From: Aciditerrimonas ferrireducens | GTDB lineage: Bacteria; Actinomycetota; Acidimicrobiia; Acidimicrobiales; UBA8190 | NCBI RefSeq assembly: GCF_023130475.1 | Contig: NZ_JAKHEX010000003.1 | Coordinates: 62,001-126,000, forward strand | DNA: 64,000 nucleotides | Direction: 5' to 3' | Shown here: in pieces, positions 34,615-43,207 of the stretch | Position numbering within the stretch: the first letter of the stretch is position 1 | Layout of the letters: each line of letters begins with the position of its first letter | Program-made: the position numbers and the translations under genes | Notes under the pieces: model-generated | The model's database searches: none | What the model was told of the DNA's origin: nothing | The model's input: only the letters and a program-made list of their open reading frames with translations

Positions 34615-36182
34615 CCCTGGCCCGGCAGCTCCTGGCCGCCGCCGAGCGCCGACCCGAGGCCGAGGCCCTCGTGGACGGCCCGGAGCGCCGCCGGGCGGGC
34701 GAGCTGGTCGAGGGGGTCCAGGCCGTGGCCGGCGGTCTCGCCGAGCTCGGCGTCGGGCCGGGGGACCGGGTCATGGTCTGCGCCCGCAACCGGCTGGAGA
34801 CCTGGCTGCTCTCCTGGGCCACCTGGTGGCTCGGAGCCTGCCTCGCCCCGGTGAACTGGCGCCTGCCCCCGGCCGTCGTCGGCCAGCTGGCAGCCGACGC
34901 CGAGGCGAGGGTCTTCGCGGCCTGCGACGCCGGCGCCCCCTCGGCCCGAGCCCTCGAGGGCCGCCTGCCCCTCGTCGCCCTCGACGAGGCCGCCCCGGGC
35001 CTGCCCCTGGCCCAGCTCCGCCTGGCCGCCGGGCCGGCCGAGCCGGTGGGGGTGGACGACCGGGCGCCGGCGCTGCTGCTCTACACCTCCGGGACCACCG
35101 GCCTCCCCAAGGGGGTGATCCGCAGCCACCGGGCCGAGTGGCTGGCCGCCCTGGCCCACGTGATCCAGACCCGCATGGTCCCCGGCGAGCGCACCCTCGG
35201 GGTCATGCCCTGGTGCCACACCATGGGCCAGCGCTCCCTGCTGGCCACCGTGGCCCTCGACGGCTGCCTGGTCGTCCAGCGGAGCTTCGACCCGGCGACC
35301 ACCCTGGCGCTCGTGGCCGAGGAGCGCATCGGCGCCCTCTACCTCGCCCCGACCCTCTACCACGACCTGGTCGTCGAGGCCGAGCGCCAGGACCGTCGCC
35401 TCCCGGTCCCCCGCCTGGCGGCCGCCGGCGCCCCTCTCTCCCCGAGCCTGGTCCGCCGGCTCGTCGACCGCTTCGCCCCCGAGGTCGTGGTCAACCACTA
35501 CGGCTCCTCGGAGGTCTACACGGTCAGCATCGGCCCCGACCAGGTGGCCAAGCCCGGGTCGGCCGGCCGGGCCGGGCTCCACGCTCGGATCCGCCTGGTC
35601 GAGCCCCGGGAGGACGCCCAGCCCGAGGACCTGGTCCCCCCGGGCCACACGGGCCTCATCCTCGTCGGCCTCGACAGCCCCGAGGCCTTCGACGGCTACT
35701 GGCGCCGCCCCGACGCCGACCAGCGGAGCCGCCGGGACGGCTGGTACGTCACGGGGGACCTGGGCCGCGTCGACGAGGACGGGGACCTCTGGATCGTGGG
35801 CCGTCTCGACGACATGATCGTGACCGGCGGGGAGAACGTCCACCCCACCGAGGTGGAGGAGGTTCTCCTCGGCCACCCCAAGGTCCAGGCCGCCGCCGTC
35901 GTCGGCCTGCCCGACGAGCGCCTCGGCCAAGTGGTCACGGCCTGTCTCGTGGCCCCCGGCGAGGACCCCGAGGCCCTGGCCGCCGAGCTCGACGCCTACT
36001 GCCGGGCCTCGCCCACCCTGGCCGGCTTCCAACGGCCTCGCCGCTTCGTCGTCCTCGACGACGTCCCCCGCACGGCGTCGGGCAAGCTGCAGCGGGCCGA
36101 GCTGCGCCGGCTGCTCCTCGAGGGGCCGGCCACCACCCCGGGGGGATCGGCGACCACACCATCCAGCGAGGAGGCGACATGA
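34611..36182 (+). CDS. Acyl-CoA synthetase (AMP-forming), aromatic-acid-ligase-like
   Basis: An ANL-superfamily ligase, 523 residues, that activates a carboxylic acid to its CoA thioester. The P-loop is LLYTSGTTGLPKG (about 157-169), followed by NHYGSSEVYT, GWYVTGDLGRVDEDGDLWIV, the hinge GRLDDMIVTGGENVHP and the catalytic Lys in RTASGKLQRAE. The pattern is like 4-chlorobenzoate or cyclohexanecarboxylate CoA ligases; substrate is not certain. ATG overlaps the small-subunit stop (ATGA). Its place implies that the hydroxylase acts just before or just after CoA activation. Confidence 0.88.
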   Translation: MTLARQLLAAAERRPEAEALVDGPERRRAGELVEGVQAVAGGLAELGVGPGDRVMVCARNRLETWLLSWATWWLGACLAPVNWRLPPAVVGQLAADAEARVFAACDAGAPSARALEGRLPLVALDEAAPGLPLAQLRLAAGPAEPVGVDDRAPALLLYTSGTTGLPKGVIRSHRAEWLAALAHVIQTRMVPGERTLGVMPWCHTMGQRSLLATVALDGCLVVQRSFDPATTLALVAEERIGALYLAPTLYHDLVVEAERQDRRLPVPRLAAAGAPLSPSLVRRLVDRFAPEVVVNHYGSSEVYTVSIGPDQVAKPGSAGRAGLHARIRLVEPREDAQPEDLVPPGHTGLILVGLDSPEAFDGYWRRPDADQRSRRDGWYVTGDLGRVDEDGDLWIVGRLDDMIVTGGENVHPTEVEEVLLGHPKVQAAAVVGLPDERLGQVVTACLVAPGEDPEALAAELDAYCRASPTLAGFQRPRRFVVLDDVPRTASGKLQRAELRRLLLEGPATTPGGSATTPSSEEAT

Positions 36183-36997
36183 GCCAGCAGACCACCGACG
36201 GGCAGGGGGCCACGGCGGCCGGGACCTACGACGGCTTCCGGGTCGAGCTCGACGAGGCCCGCAAGGTGGCCACCATCACCCTGGACCGCCCCGAGAAGCT
36301 CAACCGGGTCTCCATGCCTGCCCGGGCCCAGCTCGCCCAGGTCTTCGACCGCCTCGGCGAGGACCCCCGGGTCCGCTGCGTCGTCCTGGCCGGAGCCGGG
36401 GACCGGGCCTTCACCGCCGGCGGCGACGTGGCCGGCTTCCTCCAGCGCAGCCCCGAGGAGCTCAGCCACCTGGCCAAGAACGTGGCCGCCCCTGAACGCT
36501 GCCCCCTGCCGGTCGTCTGCGCCCTCCACGGCTTCGTCCTCGGGGTCGGCCTCGAGATCGCCCTGGCCTGCGACCTCCGGGTAGCCGCCGAGGACGCCCA
36601 GCTGGGCCTGCCCGAGGTGAACCTCGGCATGGTGCCCGGCTCCGGCGGCACCCAGCGCCTCACCCGGCTGGTCGGGGTGGGCCGGGCCAAGGACATGATC
36701 CTCCGAGGGCGCCGCATCTCGGCCGACGAAGCCCTGGCCTGGGGCCTGGTCAACGAGGTCGTGCCCCGGGACCGGCTCGACCAGCGGGTCGCCGAGCTGG
36801 CCGACGAGCTGACCGCCAAGGCCGGCCTGGCCCTCCGCATGGCCAAGCGCCTCGTCAACCTCGCCGAGGAAGGGCCCCTGGCCATGGGCCTCGAGCTCGA
36901 GGGCCTGGCCTACGGCCTGCTCCGCAGCACCCACGACTTCACCGAGGGGGTCCAGGCCTTCGTCGAGAAACGCCCTCCGGCCTTCGAGGACCGCTAG
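36179..36997 (+). CDS. Enoyl-CoA hydratase/isomerase (crotonase) family protein
   Basis: A crotonase-fold enzyme, 272 residues. Oxyanion-hole segments are FTAGGDVAGF and LHGFVLGVGLEIALACD; the two catalytic glutamates of true hydratases appear to be kept (GLEIALACD and LGLPEVNLGMVPG). GTQRLTRLVG and RISADEALAWGLVNEV follow. ATG at 36179 has GGAGG at 4 bases and overlaps the ligase stop. It is the last gene of the operon, adding water to, or isomerising, an unsaturated CoA ester made by the upstream enzymes. Confidence 0.88.
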   Translation: MSQQTTDGQGATAAGTYDGFRVELDEARKVATITLDRPEKLNRVSMPARAQLAQVFDRLGEDPRVRCVVLAGAGDRAFTAGGDVAGFLQRSPEELSHLAKNVAAPERCPLPVVCALHGFVLGVGLEIALACDLRVAAEDAQLGLPEVNLGMVPGSGGTQRLTRLVGVGRAKDMILRGRRISADEALAWGLVNEVVPRDRLDQRVAELADELTAKAGLALRMAKRLVNLAEEGPLAMGLELEGLAYGLLRSTHDFTEGVQAFVEKRPPAFEDR

Positions 36998-37038
36998 ACC
37001 TCGGCCACGAGCTGCCCGGCGGCCAGAGCTCGGCGGCA

Positions 37039-37054
37039 CTGACCGGCCGGTCAG
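37039..37054. promoter_or_regulatory. Perfect 16-base palindrome upstream of the diguanylate cyclase
   Basis: CTGACCGGCCGGTCAG, fully self-complementary, 42 bases after the crotonase stop and 90 bases before the cyclase ATG. Size and symmetry suit a TetR-type operator; with no loop it is a poor terminator. Confidence 0.45.
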
Positions 37055-37143
37055 GACACGCTCCAGGGAGGCGCCGCTCGCGCCGAGAACCATGGGGGGC
37101 GGCACCCCGGCCGCCCCCTCGGCCGCCCGGGGACGGCCCGCCC

Positions 37144-38811
37144 ATGCAGCTCGACTGGTACCTCGCACCCTTCGCCCTCGCCACCCTCCTCGCCTGGGGG
37201 GTGGCGGTCGTGGCCTGGCGCCGCCGGCAAACGCCGGGGGCCCTGGCCCTGGCCGTTGTCATGCTCGGGGTCGGGCTCTGGTCGGCCATGGACTTCGGCC
37301 AGTGGGCCGTCACCGAGCCGGCCCTCCTCCGGGGTTTCGACCGGGCCCTCTACCTCGGCGTGGTCCTCGCCCCACCCGGACTCGTCGCCCTGGCCCAAGA
37401 CCTCACCGGCCACGGCGAGCGCCTCACCGGGCGCCTGCTCGCCCTCTTTGCGATCGAGCCGCTGGCCGTCCAACTGGTCCTCTGGACCCCCGAGCTCGGC
37501 CACCTCTTCCTCGCCCGCCTCCAGGTCCAGCCGGGCTCCCCGGTCGAGCTGGCCGTCACCTACGGCCCCCTGTTCTGGGTCCACTCCCTCTACAGCTACG
37601 CCCTCATCCTCTGGGCGCTCGTCACCGTGGCCCGGGCCCGCCGCCACGCCTCGCCCCTCCTCCGCCGCCAGCTCGGCACCGTGCTGGCCGCCGCTCTACC
37701 ACCGGTCCTGGCCAACGGCCTGACCCTCTTCGAGGCCCGGACCCAGCTGGCCCTGCTCCGCAACCTCGACCTCACGCCCCTGGGTTTCGCCCTGACCGGC
37801 CCGATCCTCGCCTGGGCCCTCTTCGGTCAGGGCATGTTCGACCTCGTCCCCGTCGCCCGCGATCGGGTCCTCGAACTGGTGCGGGACGCCGTCCTGGTCG
37901 TCGACCGCCAGGGCCGCCTCACCGACGCCAACCCTGCCGCCGACGAGCTCCTCCGTCTCGTCGACCCTGGCCTGCCGCCCCGTCTGGCCGGTCAACGCCT
38001 CGAGACCCTCCTCGCCACCTGGCCACCCGGAGCCCGACGAAGCCTCGCCACGCTGCGCCAGGCTCCCGCCGCCGACGAGCTCCGGCTGCCCACCCCCAGC
38101 GGCCTTCGCCGCTTCGAGCTCCGCCGCTCCCCGCTCAGCGACCGTCGGGGACGGGTCCTCGGCGAGCTCCTGGTTCTTCACGACGAGACCGAACGCCTGG
38201 CCGCCCAGGAGGCCCTCGCGCAAGCCAACGCCGACCTCCAGCGGCAGCTCGCCACCGTGGCCGAGCTCCAGGCCCGCCTGGCCGAGCAGGCCATCCGAGA
38301 CCCCCTGACCAACGCCTACAACCGCCGCTTCCTCGACCGGGCCCTCGAGGAGCACCTGGCCGAGGCTCAGGAACGGGGTACCGGCCTCAGCCTGGTCTTC
38401 GTCGACCTCGACCACTTCAAGGCCCTGAACGACACCTGCGGCCACGCCACCGGCGACCAGGTCCTCGTCGCCGTAACCCGCCTCCTCGACCGCGGGGCCC
38501 GGTCCGGGGACCTCGTCTGCCGCTACGGCGGCGAGGAGCTCGTGGTCCTCTTGCCGGGGACCCCGAAGGCGACGGCCCTGGCCCGGGCCGAGCAGTGGCG
38601 CCGCCAGCTCCACCAGCTCCGGGTCCCCACCACCGGCCCCAACAGTGGCCCCCAGGTCACCGCGTCCTTCGGGGTGGCCAGCCTGCCCGAGGACGCCTGC
38701 TCGGCCAGCGCCCTCCTGGCCGCCGCCGACGCCGCCCTCTACGCCGCCAAGCGGGCCGGCCGGGACCGGGTGGTCGCTGCTGGCCTCACGGCCACCAACG
38801 CCGCCCCTTGA
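37144..38811 (+). CDS. Membrane diguanylate cyclase with PAS domain
   Basis: A 555-residue sensor that should make c-di-GMP. The N-terminal ~230 residues form about seven membrane helices of the histidine-kinase 7TM-sensor type (LGVGLWSAMDFGQWAVT). A PAS domain (about 236-350; VRDAVLVVDRQGRLTDANPA) and a short coiled coil lead into the GGDEF domain (about 385-540). The active site is RYGGEELVVLLP (GGEEL, 462-466), and the I-site RSGD (453-456) lies exactly five residues upstream, so the enzyme looks active and product-inhibited. No EAL domain. ATG at 37144 has only a weak ribosome signal. Confidence 0.9.
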   Translation: MQLDWYLAPFALATLLAWGVAVVAWRRRQTPGALALAVVMLGVGLWSAMDFGQWAVTEPALLRGFDRALYLGVVLAPPGLVALAQDLTGHGERLTGRLLALFAIEPLAVQLVLWTPELGHLFLARLQVQPGSPVELAVTYGPLFWVHSLYSYALILWALVTVARARRHASPLLRRQLGTVLAAALPPVLANGLTLFEARTQLALLRNLDLTPLGFALTGPILAWALFGQGMFDLVPVARDRVLELVRDAVLVVDRQGRLTDANPAADELLRLVDPGLPPRLAGQRLETLLATWPPGARRSLATLRQAPAADELRLPTPSGLRRFELRRSPLSDRRGRVLGELLVLHDETERLAAQEALAQANADLQRQLATVAELQARLAEQAIRDPLTNAYNRRFLDRALEEHLAEAQERGTGLSLVFVDLDHFKALNDTCGHATGDQVLVAVTRLLDRGARSGDLVCRYGGEELVVLLPGTPKATALARAEQWRRQLHQLRVPTTGPNSGPQVTASFGVASLPEDACSASALLAAADAALYAAKRAGRDRVVAAGLTATNAAP

Positions 38812-38813
38812 GG

Positions 38814-38829
38814 GAGCGACCCGTCGCTC
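38814..38829. terminator. Hairpin between diguanylate cyclase and VOC gene
   Basis: GAGCGA-cccg-TCGCTC directly after the cyclase stop, between convergent genes; could end transcription both ways. No T-run. Confidence 0.4.
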
Positions 38830-38856
38830 GGCGAGGCCCCGAAACCTCCGGTACCC

Positions 38857-39225
38857 TCAAGGAAAATCGACCGTGCACAGACAGAACGGGTGGCCGGCTG
38901 GGTCGGCGTACACCCGGAAGTGGTCGTTCGGCACCGAGTCCAGCTTCACCGCTCCCGCAGCGAGCACCCGAGCTTCAGCGCCGTCCGGGTCGTCGACCCG
39001 GAAATCCAGGTGCACCTGCATGGGCACGGCCGGATCGGGCCACGTCGGACGCACGTAGGTCGATGACTGTTGAAAGTCGATCCGGCCACCGGGACCGTCG
39101 ACCGTCGCCCATGCACCGTCGTCATAGATCACGGCCCCATCGGTGATCTCCGCATAGAACGCTGCGAGGGCGCTGACGTCAGGACAATCAAGCACCGCCG
39201 AGATGAGCCTGACCATCTGCGGCAT
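38857..39225 (-). CDS. VOC-family protein (glyoxalase/bleomycin-resistance fold)
   Basis: A 122-residue vicinal-oxygen-chelate protein with the paired babbabbb fold: ISAVLDCPDVSALAAFYAEI at the N-terminus, MQVHLDFRVDDPDGAEARVL in the middle and VYADPAGHPFCLC at the C-terminus. This is the actinobacterial 'VOC family protein' group of unknown substrate. ATG at 39225 follows GGGAG by 8 bases. Stand-alone gene. Confidence 0.88.
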   Translation of the reverse strand: MPQMVRLISAVLDCPDVSALAAFYAEITDGAVIYDDGAWATVDGPGGRIDFQQSSTYVRPTWPDPAVPMQVHLDFRVDDPDGAEARVLAAGAVKLDSVPNDHFRVYADPAGHPFCLCTVDFP

Positions 39226-39337
39226 GACGCGGCTCCCTTACCGGAGGGGACAGAGCCCTCGAATGGTAGCCAGGCCCACGTGTCTTCGTGCTTGCCCCTC
39301 GACCGGCTCCCCGAGACGCCGAAGCGGACCCGGGCGC

Positions 39338-40300
39338 TCAGACGTTGCCGATCAGCGGTCCCACGAAGCTGCAGACCGGCTGGAACGTCGGGCTGTCGGG
39401 TCCCAGCGCGTTCACCACGTCCTGGAGAGCGTTGGAGTCGTAGGGGATCGAGAGATGGTCGCTGTGGTCCTGCGGGCACTGCTGCTGGAGCAGGACGTTC
39501 TGCACGTTCGGACCGGGCGGCAAGAAGGCGCTCGTGTAGGGCGTCACCACCTCGTCGTACTCCGTCTCGATCACCACGTAGCGCACCCCTGGTGCCACCC
39601 CGCCGCCGGCGTTCAGCTGGGAAAGGAAGCTCGAACCAGCCAGCTGCTGCACGCAGGCCTCGCAGAGCGGCGAGACGAGCGCCGTGGCCAGGCCCAGGCC
39701 CCCGAGGTCCGAGACCAGGGTCTCGAGGCCGTCCAGGGTGGTGCCGTGGTTCGACGGCGCCAGCGCCACCAGCTCGTGCACGTAGCGGGCCCCGCCGAGG
39801 TCCGAGATGTAGTAGCGGGGCATCATGCCCCCCTGGGACCAGCCCACGATGTCCACTTGCTTCGCCCCGGTCTCGGCCAGCACCTGCTGCACGAACTGGC
39901 CGAGTTCGGCTGCCGACTGCTCGATGTTGCCCATGGCATCGAAGGCCGACGGGGTGATGGTCTGCCCGTAGTTGAAGGCGTAGACGCAGTAGCCGGCGTT
40001 CGCCAGCCAGGGTGACAGCGCCCCGAAGCTGTCCAGCATGTTGGCGAAGGTGCCTTCCGAGAGGACCACTGGGTAGGGGTGGGCCGCGTCCGGGATGCAG
40101 CCGGTGTTCGCCCCGGGCGGCGCCGCGTACCAGTTCCAGGGCAGGGCTGCTTCGAGGTAGGAGCCAGCCTCGCCTTGGACCGGGAAGGTCCCGGCCCCGG
40201 CCACCTGGCCACCCCCGATCAGCACCGCCACGACGCTCACCACCGCTGCCATGCCGGCAGCCACCGCGCGCCACCACCTGCCAAGAACCCGTGCTCGCAC
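39338..40300 (-). CDS. Secreted triacylglycerol lipase / alpha-beta hydrolase
   Basis: A 320-residue exported hydrolase of the class 2 lipase (EstA/EstB) group. A signal peptide with a basic start and a hydrophobic core (about 11-35, AVAAGMAAVVSVVAVLIGGG) ends near AGAGTF. The nucleophile elbow is GWSQGG; DIVGWSQGGMMPRYY and ALAPSNHGTTLDGL match bacterial lipases that act on triglycerides after an oxyanion loop VVLSEGTFAN. Several cysteines may form disulfides outside the cell. GTG start with AGGAGAGGGG just upstream and a good promoter further up. Confidence 0.88.
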   Translation of the reverse strand: MRARVLGRWWRAVAAGMAAVVSVVAVLIGGGQVAGAGTFPVQGEAGSYLEAALPWNWYAAPPGANTGCIPDAAHPYPVVLSEGTFANMLDSFGALSPWLANAGYCVYAFNYGQTITPSAFDAMGNIEQSAAELGQFVQQVLAETGAKQVDIVGWSQGGMMPRYYISDLGGARYVHELVALAPSNHGTTLDGLETLVSDLGGLGLATALVSPLCEACVQQLAGSSFLSQLNAGGGVAPGVRYVVIETEYDEVVTPYTSAFLPPGPNVQNVLLQQQCPQDHSDHLSIPYDSNALQDVVNALGPDSPTFQPVCSFVGPLIGNV

Positions 40301-40390
40301 GGTCCCCTCTCCTGGTCGTCACACTCCCCGCCTGGCCCTCGCCGGGCGGTCCCCCCGAGCGCGACCCGTGGGGTGCGCCGGACGTCGATC

Positions 40391-40419
40391 ATTCTGCGGG
40401 AAGCGGCGGTGTCTGTCAA
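40391..40419 (-). promoter_or_regulatory. Promoter of the secreted lipase gene
   Basis: On the minus strand TTGACA (40414-40419), 17 bases, CAGAAT (40391-40396). This is the best sigma-70-type promoter in the window; it gives a leader of about 84 bases to the GTG at 40300. Confidence 0.6.
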
Positions 40420-40438
40420 CGAACGCCGACCCGCCGGG

Positions 40439-41737
40439 TCAGTCGTTCGCGGTGGCCAGCTCCAGCAGCTCGGCGAACTTCCGCTTCGCCGCTTCCCGGC
40501 GCGTCGGCACGTGCTCGGAGGGCACCTCGTGGGGCTGGTAGCGCTTCAGGACCTGCCGGGCCACCGTCACCTTGTGGACCTCGTCCGGCCCGTCGTAGAT
40601 GCGGGCCGCCCGGGCCGCCCGGTACATGCGCTCGAGGGGCAAGTCGGTGGAGAACCCCAGGCTCCCGTGGGCCTGGATGGCCCGGTCGATGACGTTGTAG
40701 AGCACCGCCGCCCCGTAGTACTTGATCATGGCGATCTCCACCCGGGCGGCCGGCGCGCCCTCCTGGTCCATCTTCCAGGCCGCGTAGAGGGTCATGAGCC
40801 GAGCCGCGGTCATCTCGGCCATGGAGTCGGCCACCCACTGCTGGACCATCTGCTTCTCGGCCAGCAGCGAACCGTGCAGCCGCCGCGACACGGCCCGCTC
40901 GCAGAGCATGTCGAAGGCCCGCTGGGACTGGCCCAGCCAGCGCATGCAGTGGTGGATGCGGCCCGGGCCCAGCCGGAGCTGCGCCAGCTTGAAGCCCTCG
41001 CCCTCTCGGCCCACCAGGTTCTCGACCGGCACCCGCACGTCCCGGTAGATCACCTCCGAGTGCCCGCCGATCCGCCCGAAGTGCTCGACGGGGTGCTCCA
41101 TGGTCGGGATGTCCCGCAGCACCTCGACCCCCGGGGTGTCCCGGGGCACGATGATCATCGAGCAGCCCTGGTAGGGGTGCACGTCGGGGTTCGTCACGCA
41201 CATGACGATCAGGAAGTCGGCCACCGACCCGTTCGACGTGAACCACTTGTGGCCGTTGATCACCCACTCGTCGCCGTCCCGGACCGCCCGGGTCTGGATC
41301 ATGGTCGGGTCCGCCCCCGCCCCCGGCTCCGTCATGGAGAAGGCGCTCCGCAGCTTGCCGTCCAGGAGCGGCTGGAGCCACTGCTCCCGCTGGTCCTCCC
41401 GCCCGGTCTGCTCGATCCCCACCGCCAGCAGCTCGGCATTGCCCGAGTCCGGCGCGTTGTTCCCGAAGACCACCGGCGCGTACATGCAGCGCCCCAGGAT
41501 CTCGTGCAGCAAGCCCAGCTTCACCTGCCCGAACCCCATGCCGCCGAGCTCGGGCGGCAGGTGCGCGGCCCACAGGCCCTGGCGCTTCACCTCCTCCTGC
41601 AGCGGCCGGATCGCCCGGTCCAGCTGCTCCTGGCTGAGCTCCAGGGTCTCCAAGGGGAGGATCTCCTCGTCCACGAACTCCCGGGCCCAGGCCAGCTTCG
41701 CCTCGTACTCCGGCTCCGTCGAGAAGTCCCAGGCCAT
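40439..41737 (-). CDS. Acyl-CoA dehydrogenase (ACAD10/11-like)
   Basis: A flavoprotein oxidising acyl-CoA esters, 432 residues. Signature segments: RSAFSMTEPGAGADPTMIQT, WVINGHKWFTSNGS, and IQAHGSLGFSTDLPLERMYR near the C-terminus. This pattern belongs to the ACAD10/11 branch, which may handle long or 4-hydroxy acyl chains. ATG at 41737 follows AGGAGG by about 9 bases. Divergent from bioB with only 43 bases between. No close metabolic neighbour in the operon sense. Confidence 0.9.
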   Translation of the reverse strand: MAWDFSTEPEYEAKLAWAREFVDEEILPLETLELSQEQLDRAIRPLQEEVKRQGLWAAHLPPELGGMGFGQVKLGLLHEILGRCMYAPVVFGNNAPDSGNAELLAVGIEQTGREDQREQWLQPLLDGKLRSAFSMTEPGAGADPTMIQTRAVRDGDEWVINGHKWFTSNGSVADFLIVMCVTNPDVHPYQGCSMIIVPRDTPGVEVLRDIPTMEHPVEHFGRIGGHSEVIYRDVRVPVENLVGREGEGFKLAQLRLGPGRIHHCMRWLGQSQRAFDMLCERAVSRRLHGSLLAEKQMVQQWVADSMAEMTAARLMTLYAAWKMDQEGAPAARVEIAMIKYYGAAVLYNVIDRAIQAHGSLGFSTDLPLERMYRAARAARIYDGPDEVHKVTVARQVLKRYQPHEVPSEHVPTRREAAKRKFAELLELATAND

Positions 41738-41767
41738 CTCGTCTCCCCTCCTTCGCGGCCGGCCCGC

Positions 41768-41773
41768 TACCGT
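41768..41773 (+). promoter_or_regulatory. -10 element of a leaderless bioB promoter
   Basis: TACCGT ends exactly 7 bases before the bioB ATG at 41781, with no Shine-Dalgarno. Confidence 0.5.
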
Positions 41774-41780
41774 GGCAGCC

Positions 41781-42968
41781 ATGCCCGACCAGCCTTCGTC
41801 GAGCCCAAGCTGTAGCACCCCGAGCGGCCGTTCCACCACTACGCCCCGGACCGACGCCGCCGCGGGGTCGGCCCCGGGCGGCTCAGCGCCGGTCGCCCTC
41901 CTGCGCCGTCCCAGCGGGGAGGCGGCAGCGTCCTGTCCGGTCAGCCTGCCGCCCACCTTGAGCCCGCAGGAGGCCCAGGAGGCCCTGGCGGACGCCCGGG
42001 AGGCCCTCCTGGGGGAACGCCGTCTCCTTCGGGTCGAGGAGCTCGCCCGCTTGGCCGCCCTCCCCGACGACCAGGTGGCGGCCCTCGGTGCCCTGGCCCA
42101 CGAGGTCCGCCTGGACCGCCTGGGCCCGACGGTGGAGGTCGAGGGGATCCTGTCGGCGAAGACCGGGGGCTGCCCCGAGGACTGCCACTTCTGCGCCCAG
42201 TCCGCCCGCTTCGACTCCCCCCTTCTCGCCACCCCGATGCTCGACGACCAGGAGGTCCTCCAGGCAGCCTGGGAGACCAAGGCCAGCGGGGCCAGCGAGT
42301 TCTGCATCGTCCTCGCCATCCGGGGACCCGACGAGCGGGTCATGGCCCGTCTGCTCGAGCTCGTTCCCCTGGTGCAGCGGACCACCGGCCTCCAGGTGGC
42401 CGTCTCGGCCGGCATCCTCACCGAGAACCAGGCCCGCCGCCTAGCCGAGGCCGGCGTACACCGCTACAACCACAACCTCGAGACCGCCCGGTCGTTCTTC
42501 CCCCAGGTGGTCACCACCCACTCCTGGGAGGAGCGGGCCGAGACCTGCCGGCTGGTGCAGCGCCACGGCATGGAGCTCTGCTGCGGGGTCCTCTTCGGCA
42601 TGGGCGAGACCCCGGCCCAGCGCGTCGAGCTGCTCGGCCAGCTCCAGGAGCTCCGGCCGGCCGAGGTGCCCATCAACTTCCTCAACCCCCGTCCCGGCAC
42701 GCCCCTCGCCGAGCGGCCCCTGGTCGGGGCCTGGGAGGCCATCCGCTGGGTAGCCCTCGCCCGCCTGGCCCTCCCCGGGGTCCTGCTCCGCTACGCCGGG
42801 GGCCGCGAGGTGACCTTGCGGGACCTCCAGGCCCTGGGGCTCACCGCCGGCATCAACGCCCTCATCGTCGGCAACTACCTGACCACCCTGGGCCGTTCCC
42901 CGGAGGAGGACCTGCGGATGCTCGAGGACCTCGCCATGCCCGTCGGGGCCCTGAGCGCCGCCTGGTGA
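41781..42968 (+). CDS. bioB: Biotin synthase
   Basis: A radical-SAM enzyme inserting sulfur into dethiobiotin. The 395-residue protein has AKTGGCPEDCHFCAQSARF (CxxxCxxC cluster), HRYNHNLETARSFFP, GMELCCGVLFGMGE and VPINFLNPRPGTPL, all typical of BioB. The first ~55 residues are an added Ser/Thr/Pro/Ala-rich segment not seen in most BioB; the start is fixed by the promoter 7 bases upstream. Its stop overlaps bsaP (GTGA). Convergent with bioD and the BioA/BioF fusion. Confidence 0.95.
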   Translation: MPDQPSSSPSCSTPSGRSTTTPRTDAAAGSAPGGSAPVALLRRPSGEAAASCPVSLPPTLSPQEAQEALADAREALLGERRLLRVEELARLAALPDDQVAALGALAHEVRLDRLGPTVEVEGILSAKTGGCPEDCHFCAQSARFDSPLLATPMLDDQEVLQAAWETKASGASEFCIVLAIRGPDERVMARLLELVPLVQRTTGLQVAVSAGILTENQARRLAEAGVHRYNHNLETARSFFPQVVTTHSWEERAETCRLVQRHGMELCCGVLFGMGETPAQRVELLGQLQELRPAEVPINFLNPRPGTPLAERPLVGAWEAIRWVALARLALPGVLLRYAGGREVTLRDLQALGLTAGINALIVGNYLTTLGRSPEEDLRMLEDLAMPVGALSAAW

Positions 42969-43207
42969 CCGCCGTGGCCCCCGAACCCGGACCCGGGGAC
43001 GGCGGGGCTAGCCACTGCCCGGGCTGCGGCCGGCCCCTCGCCCCGGGGCCTGGGGGCGCCGACGCCGGGCACTGCCCGGGCTGCCTGCCCCCGCTCGACC
43101 CGCCCCGGTTCTGCCCGGCCTGCGGCCGGCGCCTCCGGGTGCTCGTGAGCCCCCGAGGCTGGCGGGCCACCTGCAGGACCCACGGTCCCCTCGGACCCGA
43201 CTTCTAG
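42965..43207 (+). CDS. bsaP: Biotin synthase auxiliary protein (BsaP-like)
   Basis: An 80-residue cysteine-rich protein directly coupled to bioB. It has CPGC, CPGC and CPAC pairs and ends with CGRRLRVLVSPRGWRATC followed by THGP, the pattern I recognise from actinobacterial BsaP, a small protein reported to support BioB cluster assembly/activity in mycobacteria. The N-terminal half is Pro/Gly-rich. GTG overlaps the bioB stop. Its last 4 bases overlap the bioD stop on the other strand. Confidence 0.8.
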   Translation: MTAVAPEPGPGDGGASHCPGCGRPLAPGPGGADAGHCPGCLPPLDPPRFCPACGRRLRVLVSPRGWRATCRTHGPLGPDF

